This document shows positions 1 to 8,282 of a stretch of 18,418 bases of DNA, one piece after another. The notes below the pieces were generated by a model. That model ran no database searches, was not told where the DNA came from, and was given only the letters and a program-made list of their open reading frames with translations. The stretch comes from CAZFQG01 sp964520785. GTDB taxonomy: Bacteria > Planctomycetota > Planctomycetia > Pirellulales > Thermoguttaceae. A program made the translations under genes and the position numbers. The stretch spans positions 1 through 18,418 of the forward strand of contig CAZFQG010000125.1 in assembly GCA_964520785.1 (NCBI GenBank), read 5' to 3'. The number at the start of each line of letters is the position of its first letter. The first letter of the stretch is position 1.

Positions 1-44
1 GGCTGGCAGCCAAAAGGTCACCGGTTCGAGCCCGGTATCCTCCA
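1..44 (+). tRNA. tRNA-Ala(GGC), 3' portion (5' end outside window)
   Basis: The window opens inside a tRNA. Bases 20-24 and 32-36 form a perfect 5-bp T stem (ACCGG/CCGGT) around the T loop TTCGAGC (25-31). Bases 37-43 are the 3' strand of the acceptor stem and A44 is the discriminator base. Counting back through a 5-base variable loop (15-19) puts the anticodon loop at 3-9 (CTGGCAG), with anticodon GGC at 5-7. The base at position 70 is U (41), which would pair with G3 as the alanine identity G3-U70 pair, and A73 is also usual for tRNA-Ala. The CCA end is not encoded. The 5' half is missing, so the anticodon assignment rests on loop geometry. Confidence 0.85.
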
Positions 45-130
45 GTTTGTTTGATGAAGGCTTGCGGAGTGCGGCCGCCGCACCACACGGCAATCGCGGT
101 CGCCAAAAACGTAAGTCTCTGTTTGTTTCT

Positions 131-166
131 AAACTCCCGGTCTCCTCCTTCCGGGAGTTTTTTTGT
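131..166 (+). terminator. Rho-independent terminator downstream of the tRNA
   Basis: A 10-bp perfect inverted repeat (131-140, AAACTCCCGG; 151-160, CCGGGAGTTT) encloses a 10-base loop and runs directly into a T tract (158-164). The T tract is only on the plus strand, so it terminates transcription coming from the tRNA gene. The 86 bases between the tRNA and the hairpin show no gene. Confidence 0.85.
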
Positions 167-205
167 GCGCGCAGTTGGTCTGAATCCGCCCCCCCAAGGC
201 GTCTC

Positions 206-616
206 TCAGCGCCCCATTGCTTCGAAATCGTACGTGTTCTTTCCGGGGCGGATTTCCACCGTCAACTCGGACTCCACGTTGAACCGCGGGGCGACTGCTT
301 CGACCACTTCCGGCTTCATGCCGGCGTTCGGGTCGCCGAGCGCGGCGGGGACCATGCGGCCGGTCGATTTCCAGGCGGAGATTTCGACGCGGTTCGTGCC
401 GACCATGGGACCGGCCGCCGCGGAAATTGAGTAGCGTCCGTTCTTAATCTCCGTCCCGGCGGTGGCCCCTTTCGTATCGCCGCTGGGCCGGAACGTGACC
501 GCACCGGTTTCGATCGGCTTTCCGTCGAGGGTGACGGTTCCCTCGACGGCGCCGCGGTCTGATCCGCCGCAGCCGAGAAGAGTCCCGAGTAGAACCGCAA
601 TCGTGAGAGTACGCAT
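206..616 (-). CDS. Small lipoprotein, carboxypeptidase-regulatory-like (planctomycete family)
   Basis: The 136-residue product has a short hydrophobic signal ending in a lipobox (L13-L14-G15-C16), so it should be exported and lipid-anchored. The mature part begins with the beta-rich pattern AVEGTVTLDGKPIETG, typical of the carboxypeptidase-regulatory-like/transthyretin-fold proteins that planctomycetes encode in many copies. No catalytic residues are apparent and the function of the family is unknown. The start at 616 was chosen because it gives a signal peptide and is preceded by AAAGGAG about 6 bases upstream; a longer reading frame exists but has an arginine-rich nonsense-like N-terminus. 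It lies 20 bases after the DUF1559 gene on the same strand, a pairing common in planctomycetes, so the two are probably cotranscribed. Confidence 0.8.
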   Translation of the reverse strand: MRTLTIAVLLGTLLGCGGSDRGAVEGTVTLDGKPIETGAVTFRPSGDTKGATAGTEIKNGRYSISAAAGPMVGTNRVEISAWKSTGRMVPAALGDPNAGMKPEVVEAVAPRFNVESELTVEIRPGKNTYDFEAMGR

Positions 617-636
617 CGTTTTCTCCTTTGGCCTCG

Positions 637-1641
637 TCATTCCTGAATACTCCCGGTCGGGAAGCCGTCGCACATCCAACCCATCGACTGCCAGAGTCCG
701 GCGTCGATGTCGTCGCGGAAGAAGTCGACGCTGCCGTCGCACAGGAGGGCCTGGACGCCGCCGGGGTGGCGGCTCCGCGAGGCGACCGTGTTAGAGGTTT
801 CGGCCGGGGTGGGAATACAGGGGAGGTTTTTGTCCGGCTGGTTCGTCGTCGCCGTGCAGAAGATGGGGTTGGCGAGGATCAAATCGGGGGCCGACGTGTT
901 GGGCGTTCGCGAAGCGTAGAGGAACTTCGCCCCCGCTCGGTTCGTGTAGGGATAGCCGCGGACATCCGCCGGAGTGCCGGTAAGATACTCGGCCATGGCG
1001 AGGGTACAACTCGTGCCGTCGGAGATATCGCGGATTCTCGCCCCGCGGTTGATGCCGAAGACGGCCTGGCGTTCCTTGGGAAGGGCGGAGGGGTTTTCCG
1101 AATCGGCCCAAGCGTCGCCGTCGTTGATTCCGCTGAAGAGACCGAGGTAGTTGGCCGCCGGTAGGAGGACGGGACCGCCCATCGAGCCGCCGTTGACCCC
1201 CTTGGTTGCGCCCCCCAGGCCGTCGCTGGGGCAGAGGTAGCAGGGGACCGGGTTGCCCCGGACGGTCCCAAGCCATCCGGCGTGCTCGTTCGGATACCAG
1301 GGCCGGACCCTTTGCCCGGCGACGTACACCTCGAGGACGGCGTCGAACCCTTCGGCCATCTCACCTCGTTCCAGAAAGGGGAGCAGGGCCGTGTGGATTC
1401 CCGGCCATTCCGGCGCGCCGAAACGGTAGCCATTGTCGGTCATCGCCCCGAAGGGGAACGACCCGTTGGCGGAGTGGTAGTTGTGCATCGCCGTACCGAG
1501 TTGCCGCAAGTTCGATGCGCACGATATCCGCCGTGCCGCTTCTCTGGCTGCCTGGACGGCTGGAAGTAACAGCGCGATCAGGATCCCGATGATGGCGATC
1601 ACGACCAGGAGTTCAACCAAGGTAAATGCTCTGCGGAACAT
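637..1641 (-). CDS. DUF1559 (prepilin-like, H-X9-DG) protein
   Basis: A 334-residue protein with a type IV pilin-like N-terminus: short basic leader, then FTLVELLVVIAIIGILIAL (residues 6-24) and a hydrophobic helix ending LLPAVQAAREAARR. The body is the DUF1559 domain, with the ISDGTS motif at 206-211 and the C-terminal H-X9-DG signature (H292, D302-G303). These proteins are found in large paralogous families almost only in Planctomycetes; they are thought to be processed like pseudopilins, but their role is not established. The start at 1641 places the pilin-like leader at the N-terminus; upstream in-frame codons translate a repeat. No strong Shine-Dalgarno sequence is visible, as is common in this phylum. 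The start overlaps the run-on tail of the upstream dockerin gene by 43 bases, and the lipoprotein gene follows after 20 bases. Confidence 0.9.
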   Translation of the reverse strand: MFRRAFTLVELLVVIAIIGILIALLLPAVQAAREAARRISCASNLRQLGTAMHNYHSANGSFPFGAMTDNGYRFGAPEWPGIHTALLPFLERGEMAEGFDAVLEVYVAGQRVRPWYPNEHAGWLGTVRGNPVPCYLCPSDGLGGATKGVNGGSMGGPVLLPAANYLGLFSGINDGDAWADSENPSALPKERQAVFGINRGARIRDISDGTSCTLAMAEYLTGTPADVRGYPYTNRAGAKFLYASRTPNTSAPDLILANPIFCTATTNQPDKNLPCIPTPAETSNTVASRSRHPGGVQALLCDGSVDFFRDDIDAGLWQSMGWMCDGFPTGSIQE

Positions 1642-3356
1642 GATTGGGGGTCTAAGGATTGGGAATTTGGGACTGGGGAAAGAAAGGCATAAGGCATAAG
1701 GCATAAGTGTGGGGCGGCAACAGCGCGACGTGACGGGCAGTGCGGCGACGCGTGGTTGGAAACATTTCGCCTACCGACGATATGGCACCGCCTCCCCTTA
1801 TGCCTTTTGCCTCTGTTTAGCCACTTGCGGCGCGTTAGTGCTGCCAGCGTTGCCAGCAACATGATCGCGTAAATCCCGGGTTCCGGAACGGCCGCCGCCG
1901 CGGTCGCTCCCCAGTTGGCGCGGACGATGTCCAAATCGGCGCTGCCGACGCTGCCGTCCCCGCTGGCGTCGCCCATCGTCAAATCGCCTGGGGTGACGGT
2001 GCTCCCCCAGTTGGCGCGGACGATGTCCAAATCGGCGCTGCCGACCAGGCCGTCGCCGTCCAGGTCGCCTTCCAGGACCGGGCCGCCGGTGGAGACGGTC
2101 AGTTCGAGGTCGTCGAAGAACGTCTGACGAAAGCCGCCTTCCGTCGGGGGAAGACTCAACCGGACGAAGACCGGAATTCCGGCCGCGACGTCTTCGGCGG
2201 TCACGCTGAGGGGCTCATAGATGTTGGCCGTCGGCGTCCCGGCGACGGTCGCCAGGGGCGTATCGGGCAAGCCGTCGGCGTCGGTGTCGGTCCACAGGCC
2301 GACTTCGTAGTCGCCCGGCGCACAGAGCGTTTCGGGCGCTCCGCCCACCGTGAGGGAAAGCGTCACGTCGGCCTGATCATCGAGGGCCCCGACGCATTGA
2401 AAGACGTCCCCTCCGGTTCCGGAAACGTGCGATCGCGTGTCGAGGAAGAAGGTCTGATTTCCTTCGGCCGCCGCGCCTCCCGGCAGGTTGGGGTTCGCGG
2501 TGTACATCCCAAAGATGTCGGACGCGCTCGGCATCTTGTACCAGCCCTCGGGGACGATGACGGCGGGCGACGCCAGCGTGGGTGCCTCGAAATCGCCGTT
2601 TTCCAGTCCCCAAGTCAAATCGAGCGTCGCGTCGGACACCCGGGTGATATCGATTTCGCACTCGACGGCGTCGCACGAGAAATCGGCCCAGTTTCCGTCG
2701 CCGTCGCCGTCCGGATAGACCATAAAGGCAACGACGTCGCCGGCGCTGAGGAATTCGCCGGTCGCGGAATACGACAGGTTGTCGCCGATAATGGGAAGCA
2801 GTGCCTCGGCCACCTTCTTGTCTTCGGAGAAACCGCCTCCGTACTCGGGGTCGTTGCCGTAGGTCCACCGGTAGACGGCCGCCGCCGGGCCGTCCTTGCC
2901 GTCGGACAGGTCGGCCGCCGTGTTGTTGACGTCGGTTGCCGTCATCACGGCCGAGATGTCATAGTACCCCGTTTGCGGCGCCGTGAAGTAGAGCAATTGA
3001 GCCGTGTATGAATCGGGGTGCATCATGATCATCCCGTCCCGCAGGACGAACGAAGTGAGGTAAGCGGCGTCCGCTCCGGTCGTGTTTGCCGCAATCGCCG
3101 GGCACTTGGTCCCTTCGTTGAAGTACCATGCCGGGACGCCCATGCCGATCCAGTCTTCGGTATAGACGAAGTTGAGGTTGTAGTACCCGATCTGCGTGAA
3201 TCCATTGGCCGTCGGGTTCCATCCGACGTACCGCCAGGGGCCGCCGGGGTTCTGATCCGACAGGCCGGTCGCCGGATCGTACGTGGTTTGTGCCGCGAGG
3301 GGCGCGGCCGCGGCGACTGCCGCCGCGAACAGGACGATGAGAATGGTGCGATTCAT
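1599..3356 (-). CDS. Secreted protein with dockerin-type repeats and PEP-CTERM sorting signal; abnormal run-on C-terminus
   Basis: The 585-residue product has a signal peptide (residues 1-22, ending PLAAQ) and about 400 residues of low-recognition, probably beta-rich extracellular sequence. A type I dockerin-like pair follows at 430-483, with calcium loops DLDGDGLVGSADL and DASGDGSVGSADL, each followed by DIVRANWG. Then comes a PEP-CTERM sorting signal: VPEP at 490-493, a hydrophobic helix and R509-R510. PEP-CTERM proteins normally stop within a few residues of the basic cluster, where exosortase-type processing acts. Here the frame continues about 75 residues through an inverted-repeat element and into the next gene. 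A TAA lies one base out of frame just after RRKW (1819-1817). The start is supported by AAAGGA upstream of 3356. The function of the ectodomain is not recognised. Confidence 0.8.
   Translation of the reverse strand: MNRTILIVLFAAAVAAAAPLAAQTTYDPATGLSDQNPGGPWRYVGWNPTANGFTQIGYYNLNFVYTEDWIGMGVPAWYFNEGTKCPAIAANTTGADAAYLTSFVLRDGMIMMHPDSYTAQLLYFTAPQTGYYDISAVMTATDVNNTAADLSDGKDGPAAAVYRWTYGNDPEYGGGFSEDKKVAEALLPIIGDNLSYSATGEFLSAGDVVAFMVYPDGDGDGNWADFSCDAVECEIDITRVSDATLDLTWGLENGDFEAPTLASPAVIVPEGWYKMPSASDIFGMYTANPNLPGGAAAEGNQTFFLDTRSHVSGTGGDVFQCVGALDDQADVTLSLTVGGAPETLCAPGDYEVGLWTDTDADGLPDTPLATVAGTPTANIYEPLSVTAEDVAAGIPVFVRLSLPPTEGGFRQTFFDDLELTVSTGGPVLEGDLDGDGLVGSADLDIVRANWGSTVTPGDLTMGDASGDGSVGSADLDIVRANWGATAAAAVPEPGIYAIMLLATLAALTRRKWLNRGKRHKGRRCHIVGRRNVSNHASPHCPSRRAVAAPHLCLMPYAFLSPVPNSQSLDPQSCSAEHLPWLNSWS
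1683..1807. repeat. 125-bp inverted-repeat-bounded element with heptanucleotide tandem repeat
   Basis: The ends are an 11-bp perfect inverted repeat, AAAGGCATAAG (1683-1693) and CTTATGCCTTT (1797-1807). The left end is amplified into three tandem AAGGCAT heptamers (1684-1704). The element lies exactly where the PEP-CTERM reading frame leaves its expected terminus and reads on. A related AAGGCAT string occurs again at 10904-10910. Confidence 0.5.
1909..2045. repeat. 41-bp perfect direct repeat encoding the two dockerin halves
   Basis: Bases 1909-1949 and 2005-2045 are identical and encode the SADLDIVRANWG part of each dockerin repeat. The identity extends to synonymous positions, pointing to recent duplication or gene conversion within the gene. 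Confidence 0.85.
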
Positions 3357-3414
3357 GAGATTCTTCCTTTGGAAATGGAAATGGAACAGTTGTGTACTTG
3401 GTTTGGTGATTCCA

Positions 3415-3605
3415 AAAGCCCCCAAGGGGGCGCCAGGTAATAGCCTAGGGCGTTAGCCCTAGGACTTGCGTTGCGCTGCGCATCGGTGAGCCCCAACGGG
3501 GCGAAACCGTGCCTCGATACTCCCATGCCGCCCCGTTTGGGGCTTTTCTTGTTATATGCATGTCTCTTAATCCTAGGGCTAACGCCCTAGGCTATTTCTT
3601 ATCGC
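3415..3605. repeat. Composite palindromic intergenic element (REPIN/MITE-like)
   Basis: This is the main content of the 302-base gap between the dockerin gene and the GH36 gene. A perfect 26-bp inverted repeat (3439-3464 and 3571-3596) has arms that are themselves palindromic (CCTAGGGC-GTTA-GCCCTAGG). Inside lie two inverted copies of a smaller palindrome (GCCCC-AAC-GGGGC at 3490-3502; GCCCC-GTTT-GGGGC at 3530-3543), and a related one lies just outside (GCCCCCAAGGGGGC, 3418-3431). There is no coding capacity. The nested symmetry is what non-autonomous mobile palindromes such as REP doublets or MITEs look like; it could also attenuate transcription leaving the GH36 operon. Confidence 0.75.
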
Positions 3606-3658
3606 CCCCTGCGAAGGCTCGTGCGGACGCATTCCCTCCAACAGAAAACCGACATCGA

Positions 3659-5671
3659 TCATTTTTTCACGTACTCCACTAACACCGACCCCGGCCGGTC
3701 GTTCACGGTTACGATGAACCTGGCCAGGTCCGTCCCCTTCATTGTCTTGACAGGCTCCGGCACGTAACCACGTGACACGCTGACCTCATACTCCGCCTCC
3801 GGATCGATTCCCTTCAGGCCGCACTGAAACGCCGCGTAGGGGGACTGCCCGCGACGGAACGCCAGGACCATCCCGTCGCCGTGCTCGGGCCGGTCGTATT
3901 GCATCACGCACCAATGCCGAGGGTCGACGTTAACGTCGCTTAAGCAGTAGAAGTCGCCGAGGAAGTATTTGCGGATCCGTTTTCCTTCCACGATCGCCGC
4001 CTTCAGTTCCTCGCGCGGGAAGCCTTCCGGACGGCAATCCTCGCAGAATGCGATACCGCCGTTGAATCCACTGCGGAAAAGGTACGGCGACGTCCCCATT
4101 TGCCCGCTCGTACTCAAGGGGACGTAACGGTTGAGCCCCGCGGAAATCGCCTGATTCTGGATCGCCGCTTGGGCGTAGTCTTTCACCAAGAGCGGATGGA
4201 TCGTGGCGTCCGTCCGCCACAGGGGAATCGACCGTGCGCACATCTCCAGATCGATTCGCTGGCCGCCGGACGCGCAGTTGTCGATGAACAGGCCCGGGTT
4301 GGCGGCGAGGATGTCGTCGAGCGCCTTGTAGAGGCCCTCGACGTAACGGATTTCCGAAATGCCAACGCGGTCCGGATCGGTGTCGAGTTGTTTCCACAAC
4401 CGGCCGTACGGGACCGCGTTGTCGATGCGGAGGCAGTTGATTCGGTATTCGCGGATCGATTCGTTCAGGTACCGCGTCATCTGCTCCCGGGCGTCCGGGA
4501 CGGCCAGGTTGAGCATCCCCCACGGCCCTTCCGGCGGGAGGACGACCCACTCGGGATGCTCCTTGGCCATCAGCGTGCCGGGACAGATTCGCTCCGGCTC
4601 GAACCACAAAAGGAATTTCAGTCCCTCGCAGTGGACCGCCTCGCCAATGGGCGCCACACCGCGCGGAAAACGGTCCGTATTGAATGTCCGCATCAGGGGA
4701 AAGACGTAATTTCCCACCGTGGGGAAGTTGTCTCGGCCGTAGTAGGCGTCGAGCCAGAAGTACTCGAAGCCAAGACCCTTAAGGGAATGGAGGTGGTCGA
4801 GGACGACTTGCTCGGTCCCGGCGTCCATTTCGTAGAAGGCCGTGCTCAGTTGGGCGATGGGGGGGACGACCGTCTTGCCGTCAATCTTCGGAACGATGTG
4901 GGCGAACATGTATCGGCGGAAGAGATTATGGGGGCGGTCCGGGTCGTCTCCTTGCCAGTAGAGTTGTACGATTCTCGGCGAGCGGATCGTTTCGCCCGGC
5001 TCGAGCGAAAGGTGGAGGTTTTGCATTCCGGCGGAAACCCGCACACTCGATTCGTTTCGCTCCACCTCCGCGCGCCACTGGCCGGTCCAGCCGATCGCCG
5101 TGATCACGCCGCCGTCGCCGGCGCGGACGCCGAAAAAGGGGCTGGCGCCCATACTGGAACGCCCGTCTATTGGGGCGAAGTCGATGCGACCTCCAACCGG
5201 CACGGTGCTGTCAAACGGAAGCCAGTCAGTGACGCCGGCGGTCGAGCCTTGAAGGCGGTGCAGGACGGCTTCTTGTTTTGGGTCGAGATCGACGGCAACG
5301 TCCAGAGCATAAACGTTCTCCAGGATCGGCGAGGGTTCTTCGCCCCGGTTGGTGAAGTAGAGCGTCCAATCGACGGCCGGGGTGTCGGTGTAAATCTTGG
5401 CGACCGCGCGGACTTCGAGACGCGATTCGGGGTCGCTGAAGGTCAGCGTGCGAATGACGGTATTCGGGCTCGAAACGTCCTCTTCGACGGTTGCCGTCCA
5501 GTTTTCGAGGAATTCGCGCGACGACGTCCCACCGTAGGTGAACGAAAAGGGAAGTGACGCGGACGACTTCGCAAACACGCGGCGGGCCCAATCGAGGTGG
5601 TCGACGTCGCCGGCGCACGCGGACGGCACCAGGGCAACGATCAGCGACAATATCGCTAGAACTCTTCTCAT
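3659..5671 (-). CDS. GH36-like alpha-galactosidase (melibiase), secreted
   Basis: A 670-residue protein with a cleavable signal peptide (about residues 1-20). An N-terminal beta-supersandwich-like region (about 35-260) precedes a TIM barrel carrying the GH36/melibiase signatures: WLDAYY (306-311), WFEPER (356-361), LRID with the expected nucleophile D417, DNCASGG followed by RID (464-474), and WRTD with the expected acid/base D488. Family knowledge predicts retaining hydrolysis of terminal alpha-galactosides; the exact substrate is not readable. The start codon forms an ATGA overlap with the stop of the preceding GH36 gene and follows GAGGAGGTG, so translation is probably coupled. It resembles that upstream enzyme along its length but lacks its carbohydrate-binding module. 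As last gene of the operon it is followed by the palindromic element. Confidence 0.85.
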   Translation of the reverse strand: MRRVLAILSLIVALVPSACAGDVDHLDWARRVFAKSSASLPFSFTYGGTSSREFLENWTATVEEDVSSPNTVIRTLTFSDPESRLEVRAVAKIYTDTPAVDWTLYFTNRGEEPSPILENVYALDVAVDLDPKQEAVLHRLQGSTAGVTDWLPFDSTVPVGGRIDFAPIDGRSSMGASPFFGVRAGDGGVITAIGWTGQWRAEVERNESSVRVSAGMQNLHLSLEPGETIRSPRIVQLYWQGDDPDRPHNLFRRYMFAHIVPKIDGKTVVPPIAQLSTAFYEMDAGTEQVVLDHLHSLKGLGFEYFWLDAYYGRDNFPTVGNYVFPLMRTFNTDRFPRGVAPIGEAVHCEGLKFLLWFEPERICPGTLMAKEHPEWVVLPPEGPWGMLNLAVPDAREQMTRYLNESIREYRINCLRIDNAVPYGRLWKQLDTDPDRVGISEIRYVEGLYKALDDILAANPGLFIDNCASGGQRIDLEMCARSIPLWRTDATIHPLLVKDYAQAAIQNQAISAGLNRYVPLSTSGQMGTSPYLFRSGFNGGIAFCEDCRPEGFPREELKAAIVEGKRIRKYFLGDFYCLSDVNVDPRHWCVMQYDRPEHGDGMVLAFRRGQSPYAAFQCGLKGIDPEAEYEVSVSRGYVPEPVKTMKGTDLARFIVTVNDRPGSVLVEYVKK

Positions 5672-8241
5672 GGCGTTTTCACCTCCTCATAGACGAGCAT
5701 CGCCGAGCCGGGGCATTCGGAAACGGCGACCGTTTGCGGTTTCGCCAGTTCCTCGCCGCAGATCGTCTTGGTTTCTCCGGAATCGACGAACGTGACGCGG
5801 TATGTCTTCTCGGGGTGCAACCCTCGCAGCGACACATCGAGCGCCGCGTACGCCCCGCCGCGGCGGAAGCAGAGGACCATCCCCCGCCCCAGATCGGCGC
5901 GGTGGAACTGGTACGCCACCCATTCACCGCGATCCGTCGCGTACGGCAAGAGCGGATAGAAATCGCCCAAGGCCAGGGGCCGGAACTCTTTGAAGCGGTC
6001 GACGATGCGTTTGGCCAATGCCGGGTCGAACGTTGCGTCTTCGGGTTGATGGGAGTATTCGGCGGCCGGATGGTAGGGGCTGTGCAGGAGTTGCCGCAAA
6101 TGAGCGCCGAACGTCTCCGGCCGCGGATCCCAGGCGAAACAGATCGCCCCGCCGAACGTGCTCCGCAGGGCGTAGGGATTCTCGGTCAACTCGGCCAGCG
6201 GCGTATTGATGTAATTCCCCGGCAGGTAGAGACTCACGCCGTGGATCATCTGCTGATTGGCCGGGCTGTTGAAGTAGAGATCGCTCCGCCAGTAGGTGTG
6301 GCACCGCGAAAGGCTCTCGATATCAATCCGCCGGCCGCCGCTGGCACAGCCTTCGAAATAGACATCCGGGTGGCGTTCTCGAAGGGCGTCCAGGATGCGG
6401 TAGAGTCCTTCAATGTAGCGGATTTCTGCGATGCCCCGGCGGTCCGGCGTATCGAGCGATTGCCAGAAGGGGAGCGGGTCGATGTTGAAATCGAGCCGGA
6501 AGTAACCCAGCGGGACGTCCGAGATGTAGCCGGAGACCATTTCGATGAACCAGTCCTGCGCCTCACGATTGCCCAGGTCCAAGAGACGGTTTCCGTCGCC
6601 GATCTTGATGCGCCAGTCGGGATGCTCGGTGTCCAGCCAGGAGCCGACGCAGACGCGTTCCGGTTCGAACCACATCCCGAAGGGAAGGCCCACCTCGCGC
6701 GAGACGTCGCCGACCGGTTTGATCCCTTTGGGGAACGTATCCTTCCGCGGCGTCCAGTAGCCGACGTTGGCGGCCCAATTGGGCGTCACGCCGTACCATC
6801 CGGCATCCATCACGAGGAATTCGATCCCCAGAGGCGCATAGGCGCGGAGCAGCTCCTTCTGGTTCTGTTCGTTTGCCAGCCCGCCGTCGTCGCCGACCGG
6901 GAACCACGAGTTGCACTGCGTGTGCGGAAGCGGCTTTTCGCCCTTGCAGAGGGGCGTGTAATGGGTGTAGATGAGGGAGCGGCAGAAGTTGTGGCCCCGC
7001 TGGGGGTCGTCCCTCCAGCGGATGAGTAGAATCCTCGGGGTGCGGACGGACTCGCCCGGTTCCAGGGCGAATCGCGCGGTCTGTTGTCCGGCGGTCACGC
7101 GCACGCTTCCGTCCGCGGTACGTTTGGTTTGGAATTGCCACTGCCCGGACCAGCCGACGGCGATCACGGCTCCTTCGTCTTCGAGGGAAAGGTTGAAGAA
7201 CGGAAACCGGCCGTTGGACGAGCGGCCGCCGGTCGGGGCGATCGTCTTTTCCGCTCCGGGTAGAATCGGCTCGTCGAAGGGCTGGAAATCGTCGGCCCGA
7301 CAGGAACTGCCGTGCGAATGGCGGAGTGAAACGGCACGATCCGCCGCGGTCCCGACCGACAGATCGAGCGGCAGAATATTTTCGATGATGGGCGTTTTTG
7401 CCTTGCCGGTGTTCCCGAAGCGGAGGACCCAGTCGACGGCCGGAGAGTCGGGAAAACGGAGCGTCTCACAGGCGATTTCCAGCCCCGTGGCCGGGTCGAG
7501 CCAGGTAATCACGCGGATCGGTTCCCCCCGGGCGTTCTTGGCGTCGGAGACGGTCTTCTTCCATTTCGGCAGGAGTTCGGCGGACGGTTTCCCGCCGTAG
7601 GCGAAGGAAAAAGGGATGCCGTCGGCAAATCGGGCCGTTTCGGAAAGTACCGGCATGTCCTGGAGGTTCACGGTTTTGCCGGACGCCAGCGTCACGGTCG
7701 CGGCGGCCCAATCGGCCTGGTCGTGGCTGCGTCCGTCGTCGCCGTCGAGGACGCGGAGGGTGAACTCGTTCGCGCCGGCCAGATCGACATTGACGGGGAG
7801 GACCGGGCTACTGCCTCTGCGGATATCGGATCGGAAGGCTTCCTTCCCGCCGACCTCGACGACGAACACCACGCTGCCGTGGGTGGCTCGGGTGTCCCAG
7901 TTATTGTCGATTCCGACTTCGGCGGTAAAAGTCTTGCCCGGCTCGGAAAGCCGGACGAGGAGATCGCTCGTGCTGTGCGTGCCGATTCCGTGGGTGTAGG
8001 TCTTATCCGCCAGCTTCAGAGGGGCGGTGTCTCGCGAGGACCGGTTCTTGCCGAGGATGCCGTGATCCTGGTGGACCAAGGTCAGTCCGGGGGTTTTTGG
8101 GGCAGCGCCCGGCGTTTCTCCGAAAAAGGCCGCGTTGACCCAGGCGTCGACGGCCGCCGTTTCCGCCTCGGTGGGATGGATTGCTTGTACCGACGCCGCG
8201 ATGACCAGCAAAACGGCGACGGGTAGTGCCGTGTATCTCAT
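5668..8241 (-). CDS. NPCBM-domain GH36-like alpha-galactosidase, secreted
   Basis: An 857-residue protein. Residues 1-20 form a signal peptide. Residues about 55-195 fit an NPCBM carbohydrate-binding module (THGIGTHSTSDLLVRL at 83-98; VGIDNNW at 109-115; VLDGDDGRSHDQADWA near 164-179). The GH36 part follows: supersandwich about 205-415, WFEPER at 524-529, RLDF with predicted nucleophile D584, EGCASGGRRID at 630-640, WRSD with predicted acid/base D654, and a C-terminal beta domain. The start at 8241 was chosen for the signal peptide and the strong GAGGAGG site 6-8 bases upstream; the frame is open further upstream, but that part overlaps the regulator. It lies 41 bases after gntR and overlaps the next GH36 gene by 4 bases. 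The enzyme probably acts outside the cytoplasmic membrane on galactose-containing polysaccharide or glycan. Confidence 0.88.
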   Translation of the reverse strand: MRYTALPVAVLLVIAASVQAIHPTEAETAAVDAWVNAAFFGETPGAAPKTPGLTLVHQDHGILGKNRSSRDTAPLKLADKTYTHGIGTHSTSDLLVRLSEPGKTFTAEVGIDNNWDTRATHGSVVFVVEVGGKEAFRSDIRRGSSPVLPVNVDLAGANEFTLRVLDGDDGRSHDQADWAAATVTLASGKTVNLQDMPVLSETARFADGIPFSFAYGGKPSAELLPKWKKTVSDAKNARGEPIRVITWLDPATGLEIACETLRFPDSPAVDWVLRFGNTGKAKTPIIENILPLDLSVGTAADRAVSLRHSHGSSCRADDFQPFDEPILPGAEKTIAPTGGRSSNGRFPFFNLSLEDEGAVIAVGWSGQWQFQTKRTADGSVRVTAGQQTARFALEPGESVRTPRILLIRWRDDPQRGHNFCRSLIYTHYTPLCKGEKPLPHTQCNSWFPVGDDGGLANEQNQKELLRAYAPLGIEFLVMDAGWYGVTPNWAANVGYWTPRKDTFPKGIKPVGDVSREVGLPFGMWFEPERVCVGSWLDTEHPDWRIKIGDGNRLLDLGNREAQDWFIEMVSGYISDVPLGYFRLDFNIDPLPFWQSLDTPDRRGIAEIRYIEGLYRILDALRERHPDVYFEGCASGGRRIDIESLSRCHTYWRSDLYFNSPANQQMIHGVSLYLPGNYINTPLAELTENPYALRSTFGGAICFAWDPRPETFGAHLRQLLHSPYHPAAEYSHQPEDATFDPALAKRIVDRFKEFRPLALGDFYPLLPYATDRGEWVAYQFHRADLGRGMVLCFRRGGAYAALDVSLRGLHPEKTYRVTFVDSGETKTICGEELAKPQTVAVSECPGSAMLVYEEVKTP

Positions 8242-8282
8242 GAGTTCCTCCTCTCGCAATTGATTCATTGGATGTTCTATAA

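Noticed and set aside
47..434. Two 127-codon plus-strand frames at the window start
   Set aside because: They run through the tRNA terminator and the antisense of the lipoprotein gene and have no protein-like features.
3418..3596. CRISPR array
   Set aside because: The repeats are inverted and nested with no regular spacers.
4100..7029. Long plus-strand frames (485 and 491 codons) opposite the GH36 genes
   Set aside because: Same antisense effect; the minus strand carries complete GH36 motifs and coupled translation signals.
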